Below are positions 21,917-32,236 of a stretch of 64,000 bases of DNA, piece after piece. The translations under genes were made by a program, and so were the position numbers. Source of the DNA: Basidiobolus meristosporus CBS 931.73 (lineage: Eukaryota > Basidiobolomycota > Basidiobolomycetes > Basidiobolales > Basidiobolaceae); NCBI GenBank assembly GCA_002104905.1, contig MCFE01000191.1, positions 1 to 64,000 on the forward strand, given 5' to 3'. Under the pieces are notes generated by a model, which was not told the origin of the DNA, ran no database searches, and worked only from the letters and a program-made list of their open reading frames with translations. How positions within the stretch are numbered: the stretch's first letter is position 1; each line of letters starts with the position of its first letter.

Positions 21917-24900
21917 ATGAGTGAGACTTTGAAAGACGTGCCCGAGCTATTTGAGAACGAACTCAAAGAGTCGTTGAACGCCAGAACCGATGGGTTAGGT
22001 TGGTACTGCCCATAGACTGTGTATGTATATTCCTGTCTATCCAATATCCTAACCACCTCCAATCTAGCTTCTTACAAAGAGCTTGGTCCGCCAGATCTCT
22101 GCCATTTGACCAAATCTTCCGGGAAGCAGGGCGTCAAGGAGGTAAGCAATTTGTTTATGGTTGCATGCAACGCACTGCATTCTTGACGCGTTTCGGCTGT
22201 TCACGGATTATACTGACGTTTCGATGGTTGATGTATTTTTGCATTTGCAATGGTAGATTGGATCCTATCATCACATATTAGGAATAGATGCATCCTCTTC
22301 AGCCAGTCTCGCGGCCTACATCAATTCCTTAACATACTCCATGGTAGGTGACGACTGCATGCAGTATCCCCCAATTCCATCGGCACACTGAACAACTCTT
22401 CCTTAGGATGATCCCCACGGATGGTTCAGCAAGGGGGCAGCTTGGAAGATTAGTTCCGGAGTTTATTGGTAGGGAGAAATATTCATGACGTTGTAGTGCA
22501 GTTCGTATAACTCGTGTTTTCACCTACGGCAGTTGCTATAATGCATTTTCTCGAGTGGATGTACGCGTCGAGGTGAATATTCCTGGTGGGGTGTCTAGCT
22601 ACGTAGTAAACCACAAAGGAGAAAAGTAAGAACTCGTATGATACCGGATTTTCATAGCAAGTGACTGACATCGAGCATTGTTTGGAATTCTACAGAATAG
22701 AGGCAAGGCCAGAGATTTGGCATGAGACGCATATCTCGTCGATTCTTCGGTCATTCCTTTATTCAGATGACGAAAACTACCGACTCCTAGGATTGAGGAA
22801 GATCGACCCCGTCTCGAATCTCAACGCTGAGAAGCGGTTTCTGGAATCCGCCGAACAGGTGTTTTTCAAAGGTTTGCAAGACTACAGGGCCCTCAACTGT
22901 CGAGCCATCGCCAATTGATATTTGTATGCGGAATAGGATGGCAACTTGGAAGCGACCCCATAATCCAGGTGGCTACCAATATCCACAACCACCTTGTGGA
23001 TGGCCTGATGAAATATTTCAGCCAGAGCTCTCGCTTTGAAACCGCCGCCAATTTCTTTGAAAAACATATCCTTGCAGTTATTTTTTCACTTGGCTCTCTT
23101 ACACCCAATGCTATTTGCTGGTCCTTAACTCTTCACACTCTATACAAGAGACCCTGAAGTGACCGCCCTTCTAGCCCGCGCATACTTTGGAATGGGTAAA
23201 TGATTCGATTCGTGGAACGTATACCTCAACAACTTTGCTAAATGCGCCACCATTCTGCAGACGAGGAAATCAAAGGTGTAAAGGCTCTTCACCAAGCTCT
23301 GAAGAAGAACAGCATGAGCTACCCACTCCTGCACGTGCAGGCGGATTTCTTGCTGAAAAAGGTAAGACAAGGATGCCAGTCTTCCGAGTCATTCTCCTGC
23401 TAATATGCGGAATTCAGAAAAAAATGGAGACTGCCTTGCAGTTGGCGAAACAAGCGGTGAATAGCGCGCCCTCCGAATTCATCACCTGGGCCAAGTTAAC
23501 GGAGATTTATATCGATATGGACGACTTCAAATCAGTAATGACGGTTGTATCACCAGCTCCGATATCCCCGATCTAACCGACATCCTTCTAGGCTTTGTTA
23601 ACACTGAACTCGTGTCCGATGTTTACATACACTGATCGGGATTTCCCTCGTATGCCGCAGCCAATGAAAGTTCATCTGCCTGCTAGATTCGAAGGGAACT
23701 TTGGTCTTGGCCCAGAAGAGGATAGCGAGAAGGAATCAGAAGTAAGCGGTATCTGCATCTGTTGCTCACTTCGATGCACTAATTCATATGATAACTGCAG
23801 GTTCAGTCTGCCCTTGCTAGACTTCCCGCTCCTTCTTTGAGAGGCACCTTCGCCGTTGCGTACAACATCCTTACCCTTTTGGTCTCTAAAGTTGGTTGGG
23901 ATGAGCTTTTGAGATGCAGATCCAATGTATTCGTAATGGAAGAGGAATACCGTCTTCAAAAGGCCCAGGAAGAGCAGGTCCACGAACCTGAAGGTGAGGA
24001 CGAGAATGAAGATGACAATACGCCACTTGGTGTGATTCAAAAACAAAGCAGCAAGGAGGAAGAAGTTCCGGTCGAAAATGAGGAAGTAGAGGAGAAAGCC
24101 AATGTGCAGCCAACACCAGACAGCCAGTTGGAGAAACTCGATGAACAAGCGTTAGAAACTGTTCCTGAGGTGACCCCCACAAACATCACCCCGTCTGACT
24201 TAGTAACCGAAGAGGTTAGCACTCATAATGAAGAGTCAGAAGAAAAGGAGATCGACACCAAGGAAGATTCGGTTGCGGATCAAATGGAAAGCATTAGTCT
24301 CAACGATACGTTGACGGATGCGCTGCCTAATCAAAAGAAGGGCGATGAACCAGAAGTTAAGAAATCCCTCGAGACTACTTCTATTGAAAAGGAGAAGGCT
24401 GAAACTGATGGTACCACTGCCGAAGACATGGCGGTAGAGAAAAAATCAATTGAAAGCGCGACTACGCGTGTAGAGAATATCCCACCCTCGATGTCCGCTC
24501 GCAAAGACAGTAACCAATCTGAGAAGGTAGGTACGATCCATTCAATCCGGACTGAGCTGTATACTGACTCTTGCAAAAGACAGAGCAAGATAGAAGAGAA
24601 TTCATCACCAACTTTAGTAATAAGAGACTATGCGAAAGGTAATGTGGATACATATTGATCAACCCATCAGTAGTCACTAAACCCCGACTTGTGAAACGTC
24701 TAGATGGCTGGACAATCTATTTATGGTTTTGTACGAGGCAAGTGGTAATCTAATATGTAGTAGTGTGAATGCGTAACCCTAATACCTGAACAGGATTTGA
24801 GAGCGTATACGGCCTGGAGGGCAGAAGCGTCACATATCAAAGCTCAGCACTTGACCTATTCGAAGACTGGCGCTGAGTGGGAAACACTTGGTGATTTAGG

Positions 24901-25366
24901 CCTTAGACTTCATCACAAGGTATGTAGGAAAGTTGCACAGCCCGCCTCCTGCTCAGTCCACTAACTCACCTGTAGGAAGAGGCGAAAGAAGCATACCAGC
25001 GATGCTTACACAACAAGTTCTCCGCAAAGGCCTGGCTCAAACTGATGAAAATCTACGCTGATGAGGACAACCTTCAGCAAGCACTCACAGCCATAGTCCA
25101 GCTCTCCGTACACAATGACAGATGGTACAATGATGTCGTGGTAAGTTGATGCTTTATAAATCCGAGATGCCGGTTGATTCTAATCTGTATCGCTACAGTA
25201 CCCATCCCCAGTTGCAGACGTGTTGAACCACCTCATCAAGAATCATGGCCTATCGAAGGTCCAAAACGTTTTGATCTCCATGAATCTTCCTGCACCAGTC
25301 TACAAAATAGTAACCCGGTACTTTGCCCACGCTGAGCTGTTCAAAATAGACGGGTCCGAGTGGTAG
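21917..25366 (+). CDS. BCH1: Exomer cargo-adaptor, ChAPs family (Chs5-Arf1-binding; Bch1/Bud7/Chs6-like)
   Basis: There are 17 exons: 21917-21998, 22068-22141, 22257-22343, 22407-22468, 22533-22602, 22658-22871, 22937-23065, 23139-23195, 23261-23361, 23418-23534, 23592-23741, 23801-24526, 24580-24638, 24704-24737, 24794-24919, 24976-25140, 25199-25366. They sum to 2421 nt, or 806 residues. Family landmarks are ELGPPDLCHLTK, GSYHHILGIDASSSA, YNAFSRVDVRVEV, FEKLYTRDPEV (formed across intron 7), TPR-like LALAKQAV-type helices, NKRLCERWLDNLF across intron 13, and MVLYEDLRAYTAW. ChAPs bind Chs5 and Arf1 at the trans-Golgi and carry cargo such as chitin synthase to the plasma membrane. A roughly 195-residue acidic, Glu-rich, probably disordered stretch (23940-24526) is inserted in the helical region. 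Intron 7 is a U12-type AT-AC intron and intron 14 uses a GC donor. Confidence 0.92.
23066..23138 (+). other. U12-type (minor spliceosome) AT-AC intron
   Basis: This 73-bp intron of the ChAPs gene starts ATATCCTT, the U12 donor consensus. It contains TCCTTAAC at 23122-23129 and ends in AC about 10 nt further on. No GT-AG pair keeps the frame here, whereas AT-AC joins FEK to LYTRDPEV exactly as the family requires. Confidence 0.92.
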
Positions 25367-25539
25367 GACGCAGATCACAACACTAGGCCCATCTTTAACT
25401 TAGGATAGCATGTTGAACTACGCCTGATTAAACCATCCAGTTACCAATTTTGAAAATTCCCTTGGTGAATATTTTATTTCGAGGAAACAATGTAACAAAC
25501 TATACAAACATACTACACGTCGGAGTAACCATTAAATAT
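25367..25539. other. Convergent 3' spacer
   Basis: A short AT-rich spacer between the ends of the ChAPs gene and the small unknown gene. It contains attaaa/aataaa-like strings and no gene. Confidence 0.4.
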
Positions 25540-25905
25540 TTAAACGTCCGGCTCGATGTTAGTGAGGTTCTCTTTGAAGTGCTTCAAATTCGCCTTGGTG
25601 AGCTTCTTCTTTCCGAACAAGAAATGGTTGTAGTTCGCCACGACGGAGCTTTTACGGATTCTGTAGGGCCCTGTCTTGAGGGCTTTTTTAATGGGGTCGG
25701 GGAGTTTGCTGTTGCTGCTCGACTCCGAACCTGTGGAGCTGAATTTGATCGTGGGTTTGGTCAGGAGCGTTTTACGGATGCGCGCAGGGCCACTCTTTAG
25801 ACCTTCTTCGATGTCAACCGGGACCGGTGGCTTTGTGCAATGCGAGAAATCGACCGATTTAGATGCGTCGTTAGCGTTGGTGGAGGGCTTTAGAGGAGAC
25901 TTCAT
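25540..25905 (-). CDS. Small basic protein of unknown function with two LKxGPxRIRK repeats
   Basis: This is a single exon of 121 residues with an ATG at 25905. I do not recognise the family. Two copies of the same motif are visible: EGLKSGPARIRKTLL (about 35-49) and KALKTGPYRIRKSSV (about 73-87), separated by a Ser/Asn-rich linker. The C-terminal third is Lys-rich (FGKKKLTKANLKHFKEN). There is no signal peptide or membrane segment; the protein looks basic and partly disordered, perhaps nucleic-acid- or protein-binding, but no function is claimed. Support for being a gene comes from the internal repeat, its length and its position convergent to ChAPs. Confidence 0.6.
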   Translation of the reverse strand: MKSPLKPSTNANDASKSVDFSHCTKPPVPVDIEEGLKSGPARIRKTLLTKPTIKFSSTGSESSSNSKLPDPIKKALKTGPYRIRKSSVVANYNHFLFGKKKLTKANLKHFKENLTNIEPDV

Positions 25906-26481
25906 GGAAACGCACGTATGACAACGTCTTCTAGATGGGACGGCTCTGAAGAGATATTAGGAGAAAGGGTTACACCTCACGGCGAAAGTAACCAATTTAA
26001 ATACCCTTCGGGTTGTTTACTTTTTAGGAATCCAGACTGAATGCTAGCGATTGCTGAACCGAACAAGATTGGTAGAATTGGTTATTAAATTTACGATCCA
26101 TGGTACGTCACCTGGGATGATTTTAGACCTTTGAGCCTTCATATTCTATTGTTCTAGAATCCGAAATGTCGCACGTGGTCAAGGGTTGGAAATAGGTAAA
26201 AAATACCAGATAGAAGGCGATCTAGTGGGTTCCTTTTTCGAGTTGTAAGAGTCTGGTATATGCTGGAATAGGCCGCTCAGTCCGTAGAAACCGTCTTTTT
26301 TTGCATGCCAAATTGTGGACACTTCGATTTGGGTTGATTTTTTGTGCGCTGAGATGTGGGTGGTTCGCGATGCGAAGCTACATTTATTAATGATAAACGA
26401 ATGGGTGTAGTGGTATAGCCAAGGTGAATGTTCACAAAAAAGTGCTCGACAAAGTGTATGATACAAATACAGCATGGATTC
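25906..26481. other. Intergenic region, no gene seen
   Basis: 576 bp between the small unknown gene and the 3' end of the first DM9 gene. Minus-strand frames at 26179 and 26277 are chance frames; the second overlaps the last DM9 exon out of frame. Confidence 0.45.
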
Positions 26482-27240
26482 CTACAGAGAGGGGGCGTCA
26501 TTGTGAACAAGGATGTGGTAACTCTCCGTCGTTTTCTCTTTTCCGTCGTATGTGAAGCACATCCCCTTGCCCAAGTGATACCCGACTTTTCCGATATGCT
26601 CGCCAGAACCGAATTCGGTTTTCGCAATAAAAAGCTACACGTCAAGTCAGGGGGACCATTTGATAAACTGAATCATGCTCGTTAACTAGGTGGCTTACCT
26701 CTTTCCCGTCTGCTTCACTACCTCCCTCCAATATCAACCACCCTTGAGGTATCCGTCCCCCCTCGCCTTTCAACCAGCGGACTTTCATTGCATCCCCGCA
26801 GAGAACCTCATATGTCGGCATGGTTATCTCCTTCCCTTCGTTAGGTGAATTTATCAAAACGCTGCAACACCGTTTTCCAAAAGCTAGGTGGCTTACCATC
26901 GTAGCCTATTGCAATGCCTTTGAGGTGTGGCGCTGCTTTACCCAGATGTATTCCACCACGATATTCCGCTCTGCAGGAACAGAAAGTTAAGTTTTCGGCA
27001 CTAATACGTATATATATATATATATATATATATGCACGGGGGCTATTACCTCGCTATGTACTGTGGTTTTCCGTCTTTCTCACGACCTCCTTGAACCGCT
27101 CCTTCTGGAATTAATCTGGGTTGATTAAGTTGGGTGAATGTTATACCAGGCGAAAGTAGGCGAGTGTCCAATTACCCCCCGGCAGCAGGTACCCACTTTA
27201 GGTCTGGGTGAGGCACACTGATACGTTTGGTCGCGTCCAT
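26482..27240 (-). CDS. DM9-repeat (DUF3421) protein 1
   Basis: Five exons (27240-27176, 27115-27050, 26970-26897, 26835-26699, 26634-26482) sum to 495 nt, or 164 residues. Two DM9 repeats are visible. The first runs through LKWVPAAG, EGAVQGGREKDGKPQYIAR, GGIHLGKAAPHLKGIAIGYD and EITMPTYEVLCG. The second runs through VRWLKGEG, EGGSEADGKE, GEHIGKVGYHLGKGMCFTYD and ESYHILV. DM9 proteins in animals and other eukaryotes include mannose-binding lectins and immune-recognition factors; their role in fungi is not established. There is no signal peptide, so it is probably cytosolic or unconventionally exported. Intron 2 carries a (TA)n microsatellite. It is divergent to a second DM9 gene. Confidence 0.85.
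27008..27033. repeat. (TA)n microsatellite in DM9 gene 1 intron
   Basis: About 13 uninterrupted TA units inside the second intron of the 26482-27240 gene. Confidence 0.85.
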
Positions 27241-27568
27241 TCTCTGTCGAAAACTGATTCGTGAGACACTTTCAAACAACACTTATGGAAACACTGGGTG
27301 TGTCACGTGATCAAACATAGAAATCACAAAATTTCCACCAGAGACACAAATAAAATAAGCAGTCAACTAACAAATGGCATTACGTAGCAAGCATGAGTCT
27401 GGGTGATGTCATTCATGGACCAATCTGACTCAGCCCAATGCATGTTGAGAGTGACGAAGGGCCTACCAAAAAGATGACGTTCGTGAGTGAAGCTATTTAT
27501 ATATGTAAGTAAAGGAAATCATAGAGTTTCCCACTTCACATCCATTTGTCAATTCTATTTTGTTCGTC
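27241..27568. promoter_or_regulatory. Shared divergent promoter of DM9 genes 1 and 2
   Basis: 328 bp lie between two divergent DM9 start codons, so the pair may be co-regulated. It contains a TATA-like ctatttatatatg at about 27491-27503, roughly 70 bp upstream of the plus-strand start, and a CACGTGAT-type E-box at about 27304-27311. Confidence 0.45.
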
Positions 27569-28345
27569 ATGTCTGGTTACCCTCAGAATCCACCACCACC
27601 CGGAGGCTTTTACCCTCCCGGTCCTGGTGGCCAATTCATGCAACCTGCACCGCCCCAGCAACAGCAACAGCAACAGCAACAACAACAACAACAGCCCAAA
27701 TTCGAGTGGATTTACGCCACTGATGGGTAAACGCCGTTTTTCTCTTTGTTGGATATACAGTACGCTAAAGTCTTCTTTCCGTGAAAAGTTCGGTTCCTCC
27801 GAATGCCGTTCAAGGTGGCATAGAGGCGGACGGAAAGCCGTTGTATATAGCTAGGTAACCTACGCGAAGACATATACTTGTGGAGGTGGATATTGAAGTT
27901 TGAGCTTTCTATCTACTTTAGACAATATTATCAAGGTGGGCTCCACCCCGGCAAAGCTGCGCCTCATCTTAAAGGTCTTGCCATCGGTTATGGAGGTAGA
28001 TGGAGCTTCAAACAGCGAACACCTTCGACTCGACTTACTGACTCGGGATTTTTTTCTTGCGAAATAGGCAAAGAGATCACTTTGAAGGAATACTACGTGC
28101 TATGTGGGGATGCCAGACAGCTTCGTTGGATAGAATGCAAAGGTCCAGTAAACCCCGAGTCCTGGAAACCGGTCGAGGGAGGTGAAGAAAAAGATGGTAA
28201 ACAGCTGTACGTAGCCAAAGTACGAACCTCCGGAGGTGAACATCTGGGTAAGGTCGGTCCTCACTTCAAAGGTGGAATGACGTACAGCTATGGTGGAAAA
28301 GAAAAAGTCTACAACGATACATTCTATGTATTAGCATACGTTTAA
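27569..28345 (+). CDS. DM9-repeat (DUF3421) protein 2 with Pro/Gly/Gln-rich N terminus
   Basis: Four exons (27569-27726, 27789-27854, 27922-27995, 28068-28345) sum to 576 nt, or 191 residues. An N-terminal low-complexity tail (YPQNPPPPGGFYPP then a polyQ tract of about 13) precedes two DM9 repeats: WIYATDGS, VQGGIEADGKPLYIAR, GGLHPGKAAPHLKGLAIGYG, then RWIECKGPVNPESWKPVEG, GEHLGKVGPHFKGG and FYVLAYV. The middle exons (66 and 74 nt) have the same lengths and phases as those of DM9 gene 1, so the two are a duplicate pair. The fourth intron of gene 1 is absent here. The YPP/Gln-rich tail resembles tails of other calcium- or membrane-associated proteins, but its function is unknown. Confidence 0.85.
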
Positions 28346-28511
28346 TTCTTGAACATGTTCCTCATTCCGCGTTTGTAGCAATAAATACGGGCTGTATATG
28401 TAGCAGCCCGATGATCGAATCCATAAACGTAGCGATCCATGTTGGTGGGAAAAGGTTTATTGGAAAGAGTTGCCTGAGGGGGGGGGGCATGACTTTTGGA
28501 AATCGAGAATA

Positions 28512-28982
28512 TTAAACAAGTGAGAGTACGTAGTAAGAATCGGCTTGCTTCTCCTTGCCACCGTAGCCGAAGTTGATTCCTTGCTTGAAGTGGGTGCCTA
28601 CTTTACCAATGTGCTCACCGCCTTCGTAACGAGTTTTTCCAATGAATAGCTCTTTGCCGTCTTGCTCATGACCACCTTCAAGGGGGATCCAGTTTTGTGG
28701 CTGCACAGGTCCCTTCGCCTCGACCCACTTCAGGCAACGGGCATCCCCGACCAACACGTAGTAATCATCGAAGTGAACTTCCTTGCCGCCGTAGCCGATG
28801 TTTAAGCCACCCAGATGGGGAGCAGCTTTTCCGACATGAAGGCCACCGTCGTGGAATTGACGAGCAACGAACAGGGGCTTACCATCAGGCTCGACACCAC
28901 CTTGGACTGCGTTAGGTGGGATCTGGCCTTTCGAGGCGAAGACCCATTCAAGTTGAGGTGAAGATCTAGCAATTTTCGACAT
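28512..28982 (-). CDS. DM9-repeat (DUF3421) protein 3, intronless
   Basis: This is a single exon of 156 residues, ATG at 28982. Two DM9 repeats are complete: LEWVFASKGQIPPNAVQGG, GKPLFVARQFHDGGLHVGK, APHLGGLNIGYGGKE, then LKWVEAKGPVQPQNWIPLEG, GGEHIGKVGTHFKQG, INFGYGGKEK and SYYVLSLV. It is convergent to DM9 gene 2. The loss of all introns relative to its two neighbours suggests a retrocopy or intron loss, but the frame is intact and motif conservation is high, so it is probably functional. There is no signal peptide. Confidence 0.87.
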   Translation of the reverse strand: MSKIARSSPQLEWVFASKGQIPPNAVQGGVEPDGKPLFVARQFHDGGLHVGKAAPHLGGLNIGYGGKEVHFDDYYVLVGDARCLKWVEAKGPVQPQNWIPLEGGHEQDGKELFIGKTRYEGGEHIGKVGTHFKQGINFGYGGKEKQADSYYVLSLV

Positions 28983-29930
28983 GGTTCAGGAGATGGAAAA
29001 TGGGGGAAGTTTAATGCTGCATGTAGTTCATTTGTTATTTATACCAGTCCCGCCCACACCAATACCTGGTAATACGTAAGTGGATGTCATGTGTGTTCGT
29101 CAGCAAACTCAGTTTGAGAGATACGAGACGAGATTCACCGAATTAATCGGAATCACCGATACTTTCATTTCCCTGCTTCAGCCGCACTTCGCAAACAAAC
29201 ATACTCTAGCTTGGTGCCACCACGGAGCCAAACCGACGGTGGTATTGGTCGACAGATAGTTGCGATAAATTCAACAATCCTACGGAATTAATTTCGTGTC
29301 ACCCTGTGATGATTCCCGCGATCATAGAACAGTGCATAATGGGATAACCTGGCCATGGGATTCCGGAACCGGTGGTACCGGAATGACCATGGTGGAACGA
29401 GGGTTGTTATGATTGAGCCACCAACCGTATTGACGTGGGAATGGATATATCAGGGAATTTCCTGATCGAGTGAATTGCGGAAAACCAGATTCTCGAAGTT
29501 TCTGGTAGCTCACAAATGCGGCCCATTTCCAGCCGGATGTTGGCATCATATCCGATTCATATGACCAATTTTGTGCTGGACACATCGAGTGTTTTGTTGA
29601 AAAAAATCCGATGCTCATGGTAATGCGCATGAATTTTAATATCGTTGGAATTGACTGTGGTCAAGGCGCCAGGATGCTTTCATCACAGTGCGAACTCCGA
29701 ATGCTATTTTCTTATGTACAGGGGGAGGTAGAGGTGGGGTCAGCAAGTTGGTTTTGGTGGGAAGGGAGTGGGGGTAGGAGTGGGAGTGGGAGTGGGAGTG
29801 GGTTGCCATTCAAGACGCTCGCCGGGGGGTGGCAATAGAAATAAATAGGTTTTGTAGGAAATGTAGTAACTATACAATTAATGCGAGTACGCCACGTTCA
29901 TGTACATGGCTTACTCCAAGAAAAGCATCG
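28983..29930. other. Intergenic region with G-rich repeat, no gene seen
   Basis: About 950 bp between DM9 gene 3 and the end of the bZIP gene. The minus-strand frame 29322-29630 (102 codons) has no recognisable feature. The only structure seen is the G-rich tract at about 29728-29803. Confidence 0.5.
29763..29803 (+). repeat. GGGAGT tandem repeat (G-quadruplex-prone)
   Basis: Four or more GGGAGT units follow a GGGGGTAGGAGT stretch; another G-run (GGGGGAGGTAGAGGTGGGG) lies about 20 bp upstream. The runs of three or more G with 3-nt spacers meet the usual G4 pattern. Confidence 0.7.
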
Positions 29931-30954
29931 TTAGTGAACGATAACTCTGCTATCTTGCCAACGTGGGGAGGCAGTAGCATTGGACGCACTGTTAGGCACA
30001 TCCTTGTTGAACGGCTCTCCATTGGACAAAGGGGCAACTCCTGACTTAACCTTGAATGTAGGCTTGAATGGGGAATCCGATCGTCGGATTGGGCTATTTT
30101 CGGTTGCCATGGGTTCTACACTGTTCTCAGTGGAAGGTTGGGTGTCACTTTCTGGTGGGGAGGCGGGTACATGGGCATCATATTTGTTGCGCATTTGCTC
30201 CAGCTCGGTGCGTAGCTTGGTGTTTTCATCCTCCACCTGGTTAAATGACTCGCGCAGGCTTTTCACCTCCGATTGATATTGCTGGACCTGTGCCTCGAGG
30301 GTGGCAATGTATTCTAAACACATCGTATTTAGTGATTTGGAAGATAATGATGTGGTCAACAACGGTTCAATTACCTTTTCTTCTGACACGGAAGTTTCTG
30401 GCCGATATTTTGTTGCGCAGCTGCCGTCTTTCTTTGGAGCTTAGTTTTTGGATATCTGGGTCATTGGGATCCAACTCCACCTCAATGGAGCTACCTCGAG
30501 TTGTTCGTGGGGTGTTCTTTGGCGAGCTCTTCTTGGTAGTGCTCTGGGGGTCAATAGCAGGAACAATAGCTTGCTTGGAAGTGAGCCTTGAAGGCTGAAC
30601 AACCTCCATAGGAGAGGTGGTGTTGCTATCATATAGCAGGCTTGGCTCAGTAGTGGCTGCCACCTGAGTGTCAACGCTATTGAGGAGAGTCTGGAGTACA
30701 AGCTCCAGGTCATTCTCCTCCATCTTGACACTGGTAAGTGGCAAATCGGCCGACGCAACTGGGGAACCAGCGCTTGCTGGCGAGGAGGGGGTTTTCTCTG
30801 AGCTCTGGTCAGCCATATCGTTTTCAAAGTAGTAGCGGAACAACTCGGAGTTGTTCAAACCATCAGGCTCCTCTACATACTTTGGATCAATAAAGGCATC
30901 AAAGGCGTCACAAACCTCGCCTTCAACAAATGTTTGTTCCATAGCACTAGACAT
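29931..30954 (-). CDS. bZIP transcription factor
   Basis: Two exons (30954-30375, 30313-29931) sum to 963 nt, or 320 residues. ATG 30954 is used because the upstream in-frame start would be GTG. The basic region SSKERRQLRNKISARNFRVR shows the bZIP N-x7-R signature (NKISARNFR). The zipper follows across the intron (RRKEYIATLEAQVQQYQSEV, then LRESFNQ, LRTELEQM). The N-terminal half is acidic and Ser/Pro-rich, a likely activation region, and the C-terminal tail is disordered. This kind of basic region is common in fungal stress and nutrient regulators; no specific ortholog is assigned. The single intron splits the basic region from the zipper (61 bp, GT-AG). Confidence 0.9.
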
Positions 30955-32236
30955 GACAGTCGGGAAAGTCAGCAATAGTAAATCAAGGGTAGGCACAGAG
31001 AATATTGAGTTGTGGGTTGTTGGCAGCTAACGATTGAATAAGGGTCAAGCAGAATGTAGAACACAAGCACAGTCTAAGTGGGTAGCAATGGCGTATAAAC
31101 AATAGAAGGTCAGACAGCAACCAGGTAACAACAAAGGTGTAGAATTAAGGGAATGCCAAGGGTAGGCTCGAGAATTTATACTGAAGATTGACCAGAATAT
31201 TCCTACCGCTAAGGACCAATCTGATTAGCCAAGTGTCAAATTGGAAACCGAGCCATAAAAACAGATAAGTAGGTGATAAGCAAGCTGCGATCTCTGTGGG
31301 CCATTTTTGAAGGTCAGATCTTTCCCATTGCTCAGGTTGAGGCCCGCTTGACGAGTTCCATTGAGACAGCGATGTCTGGAGCTTCTCTTAGCATCAACCA
31401 TGGCCTCTCTTCTCTTGACTCAACCCAACGCCCCTTTTCATTTCATTGTGGCACAACTGTGGTGAATGTCTAAAATAGCTGCCTGAATGAGTTTATTTCT
31501 GCGTCATGACCAAATTTGTTTCGCAGCCCTGTATTTGTTTCCCCCCTTCCCCTAACCCTAGCCCAGCTCCCCCATACACCAGCATTCTCACCAAATGCCA
31601 TGATAATCTTATGCCTATCACATCACTTCTGATGGGTCAATTCTATTCGATGAATCTAGATTTGGACGATAAATGGACGATAAATGGACGGCCGCCCCTA
31701 TTCCACACCCATCATCATACCGGTCTACATACCCTATTCCGCACCCTATTCCGCACCCTATTCCGCACCCATCACCATGTCCTATTCCACACGATCCCCA
31801 TTTCCCACTAATGCTCATAAGCCACCCTGCCATCCTAAATAATCATGGTTTCGAAATTGATGATGGTGTTCTGTGCGACGAGGGTGATTGTTTGAGTTCC
31901 GAACAATGAAAGGAAGGTGAAGCGTGTGGGAACTGGGATTGGTATCTCTTAAAATATGCATCAGTCATTCGATCAAGTGATACTTAATGGTCCCCTATCT
32001 AGCGTAGCACCAACCCGTCCGGCTAGGAGCTCGAACGATGGCATTTCACTCTTCGGCCCCAGAAAAGGAGGGTGGCATTTATTGAACATGCGCTGGCATG
32101 GTTATTGTACATGATACACGAGGGGATTGGAGTGTGCATTGGAGAAGCTGAACAACGAAGGGAAGGGGCTCTGGCCGTTCGAAACAAAATCCGAGCCCAT
32201 ACATTCATCGAGCTGGCGTGGACGTCCGGAAGCGAT
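30955..32236. other. Intergenic region with short tandem repeats, no gene seen
   Basis: About 1.28 kb upstream of the bZIP gene and downstream of ORC2. It contains the CCCTATTCCGCA minisatellite (31732-31770) and a GGACGATAAAT direct repeat (about 31664-31689). Frames on both strands here are repeat-driven and are not called. Confidence 0.5.
31732..31770. repeat. CCCTATTCCGCA minisatellite
   Basis: Three perfect 12-bp units, flanked by degenerate forms (ctattccacacc on both sides). Confidence 0.8.

Noticed and set aside
22626-22657. 32-bp intron in the ChAPs gene (donor GTAAGA)
   Set aside because: It is too short for this genome and breaks the frame; donor GTAGTA at 22603 gives a 55-bp intron in frame.
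30367-30996. Longer bZIP N terminus starting at 30996
   Set aside because: The upstream start would be GTG; ATG 30954 is the first real start codon.
31506-31909. Overlapping His/Pro-rich frames
   Set aside because: They are produced by the CCCTATTCCGCA minisatellite and have no gene context.
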